Both the position numbers and the translations under genes were made by a program. Shown piece after piece: positions 60,501 through 64,000 of a DNA stretch of 64,000 nt (the first letter of the stretch is position 1; each line of letters begins with the position of its first letter). A model generated the notes under the pieces. The model was given only the letters and a program-made list of their open reading frames with translations, had not been told where the DNA came from and did not search any database. This stretch comes from Paenibacillus sp. FSL R10-2782 (lineage in GTDB: Bacteria > Bacillota > Bacilli > Paenibacillales > Paenibacillaceae): positions 48,501 to 112,500 of the forward strand of contig NZ_CP151951.1 in the NCBI RefSeq assembly GCF_038592985.1. The letters run 5' to 3'.

Positions 60501-63140
60501 AAAATTCTGGAAAGTGTATCTGTTCAGCCTGCCATTCGTATTGATGAGCTGGAGCTGATCACGCCAGAAGAGAAATCGCAGATTATAGAGGTGTGGGGCG
60601 ATACAGCAGCTCCTTATCCGCGTGAGAAGACCCTTCACGGCATATTTGAGGAAAAAGCGGCGCTCACACCGGATCGTACAGCACTTATCTATGGCGAAAC
60701 GAAGCTTACCTACGGAGAACTTCATCAGCAAGCGAACCGCCTCGCACGTACGTTGCGCGCCCAAGGGGTCAGACCTGACCAGCCGGTCGGCATCATGGTT
60801 GAACGTTCGCTTGAGATGATCATCGGCATCCATGCCATTCTAAAAGCGGGTGGGGCCTATGTACCGATTGATCCAGAATTCCCGGAAGATCGTATTCGCC
60901 ACATGCTGGAGGATTCGGGAGCGAAGCTTCTGCTGACGAAAAATCATCTCAAAGATCGCTTTCCATTTGCTGGCACGCTCCTAGCACTTGATGACCCGCA
61001 GGCGTATCATGCTGATGACTCGAATCTGGAGCCGCTCGCCGGGCCGGAACATCTGGCGTATATCATTTACACGTCAGGTTCAACGGGTAAGCCAAAAGGC
61101 GTAATGATTGAGCATCGTTCCGCTGTCCATACGCTGAGTCAGTTGGAAGCTGAATATCCGATGATGGCAGGTGACCGATTCCTGCTCAAAACGACATTCA
61201 CCTTTGACTTCTCCGTACCGGAGCTATTCTGCTGGTTCTTTGGGCAGGGAACTCTCGTGATCTTGCCGCAGGGCGCGGACAAAGATCCGGTGGCACTGCT
61301 GGAGGCCGTGGATACGAGCCGTATCACGCATCTCAATCTGGTACCGTCGATGCTCAGTGTTCTCGTTCAATATTTGAAGGAAAGCGGCAGCCAAGGATTC
61401 CTTACTCTGAAATATCTGTTTGCCTGCGGCGAGACGCTGCCCGCCAAACTTGTGGAAGAGTACTATAAAGTATCTCCACACGCAGTACTGGAGAACATCT
61501 ATGGTCCTACGGAGGCGGCCGTATATGCGACCCGATATACAACGAGCCTTGAGACTGCTGCGCTAACGCATGTACCTATCGGTAAACCGTACGCTAACGT
61601 CCAAGTATGGATGATGGACAGTGCTGCTCAGGTATCACCTGTAGGTGTACCGGGAGAACTTTGTATTGCAGGCGAAGGGGTAGCGCGAGGGTACTTCAAC
61701 CAGCCGGACCTGACGGCAGAGAAGTTCATTCCTCATCCGTACAAACCGGGAGACCGGATTTACCGGACGGGCGATTTGGCCCGATGGCTGCCAGACGGGA
61801 ATATTGAGTATTTGGGGCGAATCGATCACCAGGTAAAAATCCGGGGTTACCGTATTGAACTGGGAGAAGTGGAGGCACAAATTCTTAAAGTGCCGTCTGT
61901 GCAGGAAGCGGTCGTCCTTGCACTGGCTGATGCTACTGGAAGTACTCAGCTTTGCGCGTACTTTGTGGCTGAAGAGGGACTTGCAGCGGTCGTGTTACGT
62001 GAAGCACTGGCCAGCGAACTGCCAAGCTACATGATTCCAACTGCTTTCGTACAGCTGGCACAAATGCCGCTGAATCCGAACGGCAAATTGGATCGCAAAG
62101 CGCTGCCGGCACCAGAAGCACTCCTGCGGAGCACAGCGGAGTATATCCCGCCGCGTACGCCGACTGAAGTAGAACTGGCGCAGATTTGGTCCGAGGTACT
62201 CGGTGTGCAGGAAATCGGAGTCAAGGATCACTTCTTCGAACTTGGGGGCCACTCCCTGAAAGTATTAGGATTGATTCAGAAGATCTCGTCCGTCATGGGT
62301 GTCCAGCTCCCGCTCCAACTCGTGTTTAATCTTCCAACGGTGGAGCAAATGGCACATGAAATATCCAGGCTGCGGACAAAGGATGCTCCTGATGAAGAGG
62401 AAATGGAAATTATCCACTTCCCAGGGAAAGGAACGCTTAAAGTGTTTTGTTTCCCTCCTCGGGTCGGCTACTCTCTGGGTTACTATGAGATGGCTAGAGA
62501 GCTGGAAGGACATTGCGAGGTATACGGGCTGGAATTCATCGGCGATCGTTTTGAGAGTCAAGACATGCTGGATCGCTACATGGATGCCATCGTGGGTATT
62601 CAAGCAGAGGGACCTTATGTCTTCCTCGGATACTCACTCGGAGGGAATCTGGCCTTCGAGGTGGCCAAAGCCATGGATAGCCGAGGTCATCAGGTGAGCG
62701 ACCTCATTATGGTGGATGCTATGAGAAAGACGTCCAAGGATGAATCGACGCCGGAGCAGCTTGAAGAGATTGTTGAGACGGTGTTGGACAGTATTGGTGA
62801 TCAGTACAAAGCATTTTTGGCCGATCCATCCGACAGGGAGCGAGTCAAAGACAAAATGTTGATCTACTCCATCTATCGGAATGAGCTTATTAACGCAGGT
62901 GAAGTTCAGGCGAATATCCATGCCTTGGTTGCAGAAGACGATAGTATGGGTCCGGTAACATCATCAGATAAACTGCTATGGCAACAGGCAACGCTTGGTC
63001 AATACGAAGAATATGGAGTCATCGGTACGCACGATGTGCTGCTTGATTCTGGTTATATTGGTGAGAATGCTAAAGTGCTGAGACAGATACTTGACAAGGT
63101 CACAGAAGCATCATCTAAAAACAAGCACATTTTGTCCTAA
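39417..63140 (+). CDS. fusA: Fusaricidin synthetase, six-module NRPS (FusA)
   Basis: One frame of 7907 codons, about the length published for fusA (about 23.7 kb). Domain order by motifs is C-A-T, C-A-T-E, C-A-T, C-A-T-E, C-A-T-E, C-A-T-TE. The first C domain is a starter type for the beta-hydroxy fatty acid. C domains after E domains are of the DCL type, while those after plain T domains resemble LCL. The codes read by alignment with GrsA are DFWNIGMVHK (Thr), DAFWLGCTFK (Val/Ile), DASTLAGVCK (Tyr/Phe-type), DFWNIGMVHK (Thr), DLTKIGEVGK (Asn) and DFPNFCIVYK (Ala). The TE has GYSLGG, an Asp in VDAM and a His in GTHDV, and should form the lactone. The expected product is Thr, D-Val/Ile, Tyr-type residue, D-allo-Thr, D-Asn, Ala, carrying the 15-guanidino-3-hydroxypentadecanoyl tail. 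The ATG at 39417 follows TAGGAGTG; GTG 39408 is part of that site. The Sfp-type transferase needed for the T domains is not here. Confidence 0.93.
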   Translation: MNDIQLYDLTNAQKRIWYTELLYPDTSVSQLSGTAKMKGRIHIAAFMQSINLIIKQYDAFRIRITSVDGVPQQYVVPYEERQLEYLDLTHYESVSEVEALLEQHKSKPLPLLDSELFQFLIVKISEDEYWINTKMHHIISDGISMVIYGNQLTEFYMQIIQGNEPALNDDCSYIQYIAEENAYELSDRYQKDKTYWLDKFSDLPELTGWKSYNPLSLSTRAVREHFTVPEVLYHEVQAFCQQNRISLFQFFMGAMYIYIHRVTNQPDVVIGTSFANRGNKKEKQKIGMFVSTAAARTYVEKDMNVLGFLQDVARDQMSVLRHQKYPYNQLIQDLREMHGNKDIQRLFGVSMEYRLINWVDLDDVRILTDYDFCGDEVNDFVLHIVEILDEGELVLDVDYRTTLFERSEVTDMVSQLLTIAEQIIHAPQLSIAEVTLLGEADEQSILALSEGIVADYPREKTIHGLFEEQAERTPDHVAVQMGEQSITYLALNEQANQLARYLRSEGVGADTLVGIMADRSLEMIVGMMGILKAGGAYVPIDPDYPEERIHYMLEDSGVHLLLTQSHLWECTTFDGKLVNLDEVASYTGDTSNLESISGASNLAYVIYTSGTTGKPKGTLIEHKNVVRLLFNDKNVFDFSAQDTWTLFHSFCFDFSVWEMYGALLYGGKLVIVPSLTAKSPAAFLELLKDNKVTILNQTPTYFYQVLQEELAHSSTELSLRKIIFGGEALSPSLLRNWRVKYPDVQLINMYGITETTVHVTYKEITEREIEAGKSNIGRTIPTLSAYIFDEQRRLQPVGVPGELYIAGDGLARGYLNRAELTAEKFVEHPFRAGERMYRTGDLARWLPDGNIEYLGRIDHQVKIRGYRIELGEVEAQILKVPNVRETIVLARDDEQGQKLLCAYYVASTDLSPSELRSQLAVELPAYMIPSYFVRLEQMPLTPNGKLDRRALPAPEGSVQSSEVYLAPRTAAEAQLVLIWQDILGVARVGVRDNFFEIGGHSLRATLLVSRIQKELGCSLSLREVFQWPTVESMARLVKERIPTVYESIPRAEESEAYPVSSAQKRLYVLRQMDGGELSYNMPGAFTVDGPLDRVRLESAFQALIQRHESLRTGFYMKDGELVQRVHRDVRFALDYTEASGEDTDTLVRSFIRAFDLSQAPLLRVGLVKLEEERHLLLFDMHHIISDGVSIQILVEELTSLYQGEQLPELHIQYKDYAVWQQEQSEDQWKELEAYWLQAFEGELPVLDLPTDYQRPSVRSFEGSRIDFTLDASGNKAIQELASRTGTTLYMVLLAAYSVLLHKYTGQEDIIVGSPVAGRPQAELESIIGMFVNTLAMRSYPTGDKTFQDYLLEIKETALKAFEHQDYPLEKLIEKLGVGRDVSRNPLFDTLLVLQNTEQAEQDMGGLRFTPYPLETVTAKFDLSLNVEEQGAELAFGLEYSTALYQRESVERLAMHLLRVLHAVAINPQLKLAEIEMITPEEKVQIIEEFNATSAPYPSEKTIHELFAEQVKRTPEQTALVFGNVQLTYLELEEKAGRLAQTLRRLGTLREQPVAVMGGRSIEMVIGMLAILQAGGAYVPIDPEYPEDRVRYMLNDSGAKLLLVQKSEFVSVDYGLPIVDLSSEEAYAAEPAQPETAQGSQGLAYVIYTSGTTGRPKGVMVEHRNVVRLVKETNYVELNESTRILQTGAVAFDASTFEIWGALLNGGQLYFVENDDILIADRLKAAIAAYGITTLWLTSPLFNQLSLQDEYLFRGLKTLLVGGDVLSISHMNRVTEANPDLVPVNCYGPTENTTFSTTYKIPGRFEGGVPIGRPISNSTAYVVNGSLQLQPIGAWGELIVGGEGVARGYLNRPDLTAEKFVPSPVKDGESCYRTGDLVRWLPDGNLEFKGRIDEQVKIRGYRIELPEIEAQLAKVETVIDAVVVVRADELGEKQLCAYYVADRMLTAGEVRLALSQVLPSYMIPSYFVQLDRMPLTSNGKVDRRSLPAPQVGAHTGRKYTAPRTPAEEALASVWQGVLGAEQVGIHDNFFELGGDSIKAIQVSSRLLQAGYRLEMKELFKSPTIAELSTQIQTAVHMAEQGTVRGAVSLTPVQQWFFGRKLAEPHHFNQAVMLYREQGFEEKALHHVLRKLAQHHDALRMVFRQTEQGYEAWNRGLEEGELYSLQTADLRNESNPAAVITALSDDIQRSINLAEGPLLKLGLFHCQDGDHLLIVIHHLVVDGVSWRILFEDIAAGYEQVTQGQELTFPQKTDAFRDWGDALSRYSESPAIEIHQAYWRELEGQQLEQLPKDEAVESFLLRDSEVVTAQWTVEETDQLLRKAHRAYQTETNDLLLTALGMAVSKWSGIGKIAVNLEGHGREPIIPNIDITRTVGWFTSQYPVILDLGDDPEVAVLIKSVKEGLRRIPNKGIGYGLLQSMENQVDADSFSLQPEISFNYLGQFDQDLQGSSLQISPYPTGSAQSLLEEPAYTLDINGMVTDGALTLTITYNGKQYKSSTMEQLAGYIEDSLRELLHHCVTQERAVLTPSDVLAKGLSIADLEELSKQTSHIGDIENVYSLTPMQKGMLFHDMLEPHTGAYFEQAAFDFKGSFDPAAFGHSLDAVVERHAILRTNFYSGWGSEPLQVVFRHRGAKLVYEDLREMKPAQREAYLKTFAAKDKAQGFNLSEDELLRVSILCTGEASFRLLWSFHHIVMDGWCVPLITQEVFEHYFALLEGREPQLAEVQPYSRYIEWLEQQDEAAAANYWSRYLAGYDQQTLLPQVVGASKGEGYVAEKLNYSLSRELTERLEKVARNAHVTVNILLQSIWGIALQRYNGSRDVVYGSVVSGRPAEIPGIDRMIGLFINTIPVRVKTEENLPFSVLMKQQQEQYMASHMYDTYPLFEIQAQTDQKQDLISHIMVFENYPVEEEVERLGGGEADFEIEDAELLEQTNYDFNLIVLPSEEMRLLFQYNALVYDQETIEQIKGHLVHLMEQIVENPAISVDALELVTPQEREHILNVWGNTKISYEHCSTFHGLLEEQTGRTPDATAIWFEDEMLTYAELNAKANGLARRLRTQGIKTGDLVGLIAERSPEMIVGIYGIMKAGGAYVPIDPEYPKERISYMLEDSGAKLVLTQARLLEHLGWTENVLLLDEPLTYDADTSNLKDTAGPDDLAYVIYTSGTTGQPKGVLVEHRGLQNLSDVYGALFEVTPQDRIVQFASLSFDASVSEVLTALSHGAALCIPSTQHILDYALFEQFINDKGITIATLPPAYAIHLDPERLPTLRCLLTAGSAASVELIEKWRKHVRYSNGYGPTEDSVCTTIWSVPDSEEATDIVSIGRPIANHSVYILDDHFRLQPVGVAGELCISGIGLARGYHNRPELMDEKFVDNPFAPGERMYRTGDLVRWLPNGTIEYLGRIDHQVKIRGYRIELGEVEAQMLRVPSVQEVVAMAVEGDDGYKDLVAYFVAAQKLEVSELRAVLSEMLPGYMIPSRFIQLEGMPLTSNGKIDRKALQGERGWAVASSEAPNTPVEIQLAEIWQEVLGVENAGVKDNFFHFGGHSLRAALLVSRIRKEMNREISLREVFQSPTIEGLAYAIEGYTPLDFEEIPTAGLREHYPLSSSQKRLFILSQLEGGELSYNMPGILTVEGDLDRERLEQAFRRLIHRHGSLRTRFVTVNGEPVQQILTDVPFTVEYAELSEEEAEASVQQFVRPFDLGEAPLLRIGLIRIAHERHLLLFDMHHIVSDGVSMNILIEEFLRFYQEEDLLPALQIQYTDYAVWQQEQLGSERLKAQEAYWLDAFRGSLPVLDLPGDEVRPAVRSFAGDRIDFHIDSSLSGSLQELAARTGSTLFMVLLAGYTALLHKYTGQEDVIVGSPVAGRSHATLQGLIGMFVGTLALRTYPEGEKSFETYLQEVKETALRAYENQDYPFEELVEKLELQRDLSRNPLFDTMFVLQNIEQGEQEIEGLRFTPYDNAHPAAKFDLTLTVSEADGALDCTLEYSTAIYKRETAERMAGHFVQLIREATANPAMPLSSLDIVTPQEKSKLMQESAEARADYPRDKTIHALFEEQAARTPNAVAVVCEEAALSYSELNERANRLARTLRERGLQPDGLAGIMADRSLEMVVGILAILKAGGAYVPVDPEYPEDRIRFMLEDSGAKLLLTQVHLEKRVSFAGDTINLDETASYKEDISNLKPAAGPEHLAYVIYTSGTTGKPKGTLIEHKNVVRLLFNDKNMFDFGPQDTWTLFHSFCFDFSVWEMYGALLNGGRLVIVPSLTAKSPDRFLQLLKDQKVTVLNQTPTYFYQLLQEELAHHAAELSLRMIIFGGEALSPALLKDWRTKYPQVQLINMYGITETTVHVTYKEITELEIEQGRSNIGITIPTLRAYILDEQRRPQPIGIPGELYVAGEGLARGYLNRPELTEEKFVTHPFAAGERMYRSGDLARWLPDGSMEYLGRIDHQVKIRGYRIELGEVEAKLLHAPSVREAVVLAREDGSGQKVLVAYFTADQMLTVGELRKALAAELPAYMIPSYFMQLEQMPLTPNGKLDRKALPAPEANVQTGAVYEPPRTKAEEALASVWQGVLGAQQVGIHDHFFDLGGDSIKAIQVSSRLFQAGYKLEMKDLFKYPTIAELSPYLQAAGRTAEQGEIQGAAELMPIQRWFFERHTAEPHHYNHAVMLYRKDGFDEAALRSTVTQIATHHDALRMVFRSTEAGYAAWNRGTDEGELYTLDIADVRQAEDQAAAVQAQADDIQASFHLEDGPLFKLGLFHCDDGDHLLIVIHHLLVDGVSWRILFEDIAAGYEQALNGQAIVLPQKTDSYLVWSEQAAKYAAGPALDKERAYWQQIEDAILAPLPKDKDQEPGTIRDTESVTVTWSAEETDLLLRQANRAYHTETNDLLLTALGASIQRWTGMEQILVNLEGHGREMIIPELDITRTVGWFTTQYPVLLNLQDGQEVSARIKRIKENLRQIPHKGIGYGLLKYMALEKSGGFGVEPEISFNYLGQFDQDLEGNALSLSTHSVGKALSDHTPQQYALDVNGMIAEGQLSLTVTYSSRQYRKETVNHFAELLQSSLSEVIRHCVAQECSQLTPSDVLFQGLTLEQLDRLTAQTAHIGEIEDVYKLTPMQKGMLFHSLLEPDSSSYFEQATFELRGSFDVETFFESFQALVQRHAILRTSFYNNIGDLPLQVVFKQRPIPLHYVDLRAATLQEQEAQIKAHTAEDMAKGFSLSEDPLMRVTVLQKEQSCLVLWSFHHIVMDGWCIPIITQELFDYYSAKKQQLQPVLPPAQPYSRYIEWLDAQDEEEASTYWSQYLKDYDGNTVLPEGKTKSQAKEAGYVLNEHVLHLGASLTDKMDVVAKRNHVTVNTLMQTAWGLILQRYNASSDVVFGGVVSGRPAEIAGIENMVGLFINTVPIRVQSSKDEAFVEVMKRTQAQSLAGRAYDTYPLYEIQGKTTQKQDLISHIMIFENYPLDEQVEQSGNPNEDNLEVANFTMFEQTNYDFNLVVIPGEDIKVCIRYNALVYEQESIARIGGHLLQMLDQVATRPQATIEELEIVTSEERVKLLDWGGKAHTYPSDQGLHTLFEEQVVRTPDKIAAVNGDIQITYRELNEQANRLASTLIAQGLRSEQVVGLLADRSVELLVAIMGVLKAGGAYVPIDPEYPQERIQYILKDSGAEILLTQSHLTELASFEGTVMELDSPHIYGNVTDNPNLPVRGNDLVYLIYTSGTTGNPKGTMINHKGIVNYIWWANKVYCAGKPTDFPLYSSISFDLTLTSIFTPLINGGLVRIYDGIDKAEVVQHILRENAVDILKLTPTHLSLIKDMTIPAESRIQQLIVGGENLTTHLSQTITDLFGGNIKIYNEYGPTETVVGCMIHLYDSVKDTRESVPIGLSADNIYIHILDEQLRLVPLGVEGEMYIAGDGVARGYLNRPELTAEKFIRNPFASEGNMYRTGDLARRLPNGDIEYIGRIDHQVKIRGYRIELGEIEAKLQDIPLVEEALVVAWADAHGQKSLCAYFVADREMSVSELRNELSGLPAYMIPSYFVQLDVMPLTPNGKLDRKALPEPNSGVKAGADYTAPRTDVENILASIWQGVLGVPLVGIHDNFFELGGDSIKSIQVSSRLLHAGYKLEMKDLFGYPTIAELAQRVNAVSRIADQSEVHGAVTLGPAQRRFFDEQSTDQHHFNQSVMLYRREGFNTDALAKVVRKIAEHHDALRLVFRQGERGFEAWNRSLGEGELYSLQIHDLQDETDPASAIEAGAEAIQRSISLGDGPLLRLGLFRCAEGEHLLIVIHHLAVDGVSWRILFEDLQEGYEQAARGEAVKLPQKTDSYRAWAQGITQYANSPAAEQERSYWAEVEGDGFAPLPKDKVDGALLIKDSGTVTVRWSPEETEQFLKEANRTYNTEVNDLLLTALGLAVHEWTGIERVGILLEGHGREPVVPELDITRTIGWFTSQYPVALEMKEDLEIGARIKRVKEGLRHVPNKGVGYGILKYLSDVSDVPSFSAEPEIIFNYLGQFDQDLAGGMMEVSPYSVGSEVSEQMIQHQALNINGLIAEGRLQLSVSYNRQQFHTESVEKFVGILKDRLSEVIGHCVRKERTELTPSDVLLKDISLEKIEELEEQTRHIGSIENMYKLTPMQKGMLFHSLLEPHSEVYFEQAKFEIHGAFYPEDFKRSLQHLMKRHAILRTNFHAGWGDFPIQIVFKERACDFVYEDLHELDSDEIEGRLAAYTAQDKARGFDLAEGALLRVAILRTADEAYHLLWSSHHIILDGWCMPLVLQEVFETYGVLREQREPELPAAVSYSQYIQWLEEQGEEEASSYWRGYLEGYEQQTKLPQATTQPLAKAEAYVSEKLVFTLDAELTERLEQVAKQNQVTMNTLMQAAWGIVLQRYNRSQDVVFGSVVSGRPAEIPGIESMIGLFINTVPVRVQAEESDTFSHVMKRQQELYLAGHAYDSYPLYEIQAQSEQKQDLISHIMVFENYPVEEHLEEKIASEETEYTITDVQMFEQTNYDFNLIVLPGRNLEFLYRYNARVYDRESVERIQGHLIKILESVSVQPAIRIDELELITPEEKSQIIEVWGDTAAPYPREKTLHGIFEEKAALTPDRTALIYGETKLTYGELHQQANRLARTLRAQGVRPDQPVGIMVERSLEMIIGIHAILKAGGAYVPIDPEFPEDRIRHMLEDSGAKLLLTKNHLKDRFPFAGTLLALDDPQAYHADDSNLEPLAGPEHLAYIIYTSGSTGKPKGVMIEHRSAVHTLSQLEAEYPMMAGDRFLLKTTFTFDFSVPELFCWFFGQGTLVILPQGADKDPVALLEAVDTSRITHLNLVPSMLSVLVQYLKESGSQGFLTLKYLFACGETLPAKLVEEYYKVSPHAVLENIYGPTEAAVYATRYTTSLETAALTHVPIGKPYANVQVWMMDSAAQVSPVGVPGELCIAGEGVARGYFNQPDLTAEKFIPHPYKPGDRIYRTGDLARWLPDGNIEYLGRIDHQVKIRGYRIELGEVEAQILKVPSVQEAVVLALADATGSTQLCAYFVAEEGLAAVVLREALASELPSYMIPTAFVQLAQMPLNPNGKLDRKALPAPEALLRSTAEYIPPRTPTEVELAQIWSEVLGVQEIGVKDHFFELGGHSLKVLGLIQKISSVMGVQLPLQLVFNLPTVEQMAHEISRLRTKDAPDEEEMEIIHFPGKGTLKVFCFPPRVGYSLGYYEMARELEGHCEVYGLEFIGDRFESQDMLDRYMDAIVGIQAEGPYVFLGYSLGGNLAFEVAKAMDSRGHQVSDLIMVDAMRKTSKDESTPEQLEEIVETVLDSIGDQYKAFLADPSDRERVKDKMLIYSIYRNELINAGEVQANIHALVAEDDSMGPVTSSDKLLWQQATLGQYEEYGVIGTHDVLLDSGYIGENAKVLRQILDKVTEASSKNKHILS
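42541..47040 (+). other. FusA module 2: C-A(Val/Ile)-T-E
   Basis: [10 protein letters not shown] near 44358; code DAFWLGCTFK, of the branched-chain type ([30 protein letters not shown]). T-domain GGDSIKA near 45511. The E domain has HHLVVDG near 46059 and ends in the FNYLGQFD motif, so the D-residue is expected. Confidence 0.82.
47041..50160 (+). other. FusA module 3: C-A(Tyr/Phe type)-T
   Basis: DCL-type C domain with HHIVMDG near 47475. [10 protein letters not shown] near 48888; code DASTLAGVCK ([30 protein letters not shown]), close to codes for Tyr/Phe. Fusaricidins vary at this residue, in line with a relaxed pocket. T-domain FGGHSLRA near 50022. Confidence 0.78.
50161..54690 (+). other. 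FusA module 4: C-A(Thr)-T-E
   Basis: C motif MHHIVSDG near 50570. The A domain has the same code as module 1 (DFWNIGMVHK) and long stretches of near-identical DNA. T-domain LGGDSIKA near 53148; E domain HHLLVDG near 53699. Epimerising L-Thr at the alpha carbon gives D-allo-Thr, as in fusaricidins. Confidence 0.84.
54691..59220 (+). other. FusA module 5: C-A(Asn)-T-E
   Basis: [10 protein letters not shown] near 56529; code DLTKIGEVGK ([30 protein letters not shown]), the Asn code with one Leu to Ile change. T-domain LGGDSIKS near 57690, E domain HHLAVDG near 58234. D-Asn is expected; some fusaricidins carry Gln here. Confidence 0.84.
59221..63140 (+). other. FusA module 6: C-A(Ala)-T-TE
   Basis: [10 protein letters not shown] near 61071; code DFPNFCIVYK ([30 protein letters not shown]). 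T-domain LGGHSLK near 62245, then a TE of about 250 residues with GYSLGG near 62629. There is no E domain, although the final residue of fusaricidin is D-Ala; direct use of D-Ala by this A domain has been published for P. polymyxa. Confidence 0.83.
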
Positions 63141-63171
63141 GATCAATCAAGCATAATAAGTGTTAGGCAGC

Positions 63172-63217
63172 AAAGACGTCCGGATTCCTTTATATAGAAG
63201 GAACTCGGGCGTCTTTT
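63172..63217 (+). terminator. Intrinsic terminator after fusA
   Basis: AAAGACGTCCGGATTCCTT pairs with AAGGAACTCGGGCGTCTTT (one or two mismatches) around TATATAG, followed by TTTGTGTTTTTT. It separates fusA from the convergent hydrolase gene. Confidence 0.85.
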
Positions 63218-63249
63218 GTGTTTTTTGCAACCATTAACATGTAGAGTAT

Positions 63250-64000
63250 CTAACCATCTTTGTTTGTTTTAGCAACGGTTGACCGTGTGGGATTGATATT
63301 GTTGATTAGCTCACAGATGACTTGAATGACAAGCTCTGGTTGATCATGAATTATCATATGGTCGCTCTTTTTGGCAACAATAAATTTGCTGTTTGTAGAG
63401 ATGCTGAGCATCTCACGCTGCCCCATTTGCCAGCTTTGTTCGATTTGCTCATTCCCGCGCTTACTAATACCGAACTGAGTCAAATTTTGCTGGATGCCCC
63501 GGGCAATCACACGCACAGGAAGGTTTCCCAAATGCTGCCCACGTATGGCATTTTCGGTCGTGTTCGCCAAATCACCTTCCTCGGTAACAGACCGAAAGTA
63601 TTTGGGTGAAGCGACAATACTCACAAACGATTTTCTATCCTGATGCTCAACACGACCAGTTAGCATAAAATTAGGAAACAGACGAAAAGCCCCCGACCTT
63701 TCTAGAAGAATGGATATTAACGGTGAGGGATTGACCTTAGGTCGTTCCTTGGCATAAATCTCACTTGTCCGGCGGGCGTCATTCTCAGGCCTAGCATCCA
63801 CAAGGACCAATCCTGCTACCTCATCTCTGTACGTTTGTGCATACAGCCTTGAGTACATGCCCCCGAGAGAATGGCCTACAAGGATATAAGGAGGCTGGAC
63901 ATCTGTATTCTTTAAGGCAAGATGAAGCTCTCGAACGATGTTTTCACCGGTGCGTGGAGTAGCAGCCTCCTCGCTCCAGGCATAGCCTGCCCGGTCATAG
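63250..64000 (-). CDS. Alpha/beta hydrolase, N-terminus outside the window
   Basis: Partial gene; it runs off the right end. On the - strand the frame stays open from 63999 down to a TAG at 63250-63252. The visible 249 residues include the nucleophile elbow LVGHSLGGMYSRLYAQTY, the acid region GLVLVDARPEND, and the His in KKSDHMIIHDQPELV, so all parts of the Ser-Asp-His triad seem present. The family includes esterases, lipases and haloperoxidase-like enzymes; the substrate cannot be told. It points toward fusA, so it is not in that operon, and a link to fusaricidin is unproven. Confidence 0.8.
   Translation of the reverse strand, partial: YDRAGYAWSEEAATPRTGENIVRELHLALKNTDVQPPYILVGHSLGGMYSRLYAQTYRDEVAGLVLVDARPENDARRTSEIYAKERPKVNPSPLISILLERSGAFRLFPNFMLTGRVEHQDRKSFVSIVASPKYFRSVTEEGDLANTTENAIRGQHLGNLPVRVIARGIQQNLTQFGISKRGNEQIEQSWQMGQREMLSISTNSKFIVAKKSDHMIIHDQPELVIQVICELINNINPTRSTVAKTNKDG

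Noticed and set aside
39417..63140. Many open frames of 60-190 codons on both strands inside fusA
   Set aside because: They follow the codon bias of fusA in other frames, have no own ribosome binding sites, and recur at the same place in repeated modules.

Overview
The window is from a Gram-positive, endospore-forming bacterium of the Paenibacillus type, most likely the P. polymyxa group. Three things support this: a dense block of sporulation and division genes in the Bacillus yab/yac order, strong AGGAGG-type ribosome binding sites with many GTG and TTG starts, and a seven-gene cluster that reads as the fusaricidin (LI-F) lipopeptide cluster of that group. Apart from the last gene, everything recognised lies on the + strand.

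Region 1 (1-14150) carries sporulation, division and housekeeping genes: the end of a YabM/SpoVB-like flippase, mazG (yabN), hup, rqcP (yabO), yabP, yabQ, divIC, yabR, then spoIIE, yabS, yabT, tilS, hpt and ftsH. The order is that of Bacillus subtilis with hup inserted, and without the tRNA genes that B. subtilis has before spoIIE.

Region 2 (14150-31060) carries cofactor and translation genes: nadB-nadC, coaX, hslO, a membrane-anchored parvulin, cysK, then a folate operon (pabB, pabA, pabC, folP, folB, folK), a small Xre-type regulator, dusB, greA, lysS and a Ktr-type potassium channel subunit. nadBC and greA are insertions relative to the B. subtilis order. Several strong intrinsic terminators divide this part into transcription units.

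Region 3 (31060-32383) is a transition: one small membrane protein of unknown function, then about 550 bp without a gene. That stretch holds a 16-bp inverted repeat, a 21-bp dyad, a candidate promoter and a consensus Spo0A box directly before the biosynthetic genes.

Region 4 (32384-63217) is the biosynthetic cluster. Six genes make or load an unusual fatty acid: enoyl-ACP reductase, acyl ligase, aldehyde dehydrogenase-fold protein, TPP enzyme, KAS II and a FabZ-like dehydratase. They precede one 23.7-kb gene for a six-module NRPS. Specificity codes read by eye from the six A domains are Thr, Val/Ile, Tyr/Phe-type, Thr, Asn and Ala. Epimerases sit in modules 2, 4 and 5 and a thioesterase ends the protein. 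This matches the fusaricidin peptide, so the system is known as a whole. The less explained parts are in the tail genes: replaced catalytic residues in the TPP enzyme and the dehydrogenase-like protein, and no ketoreductase, ACP, exporter or phosphopantetheinyl transferase in the cluster.

Region 5 (63217-64000) has a convergent, partial alpha/beta hydrolase on the - strand, which probably marks the cluster edge.
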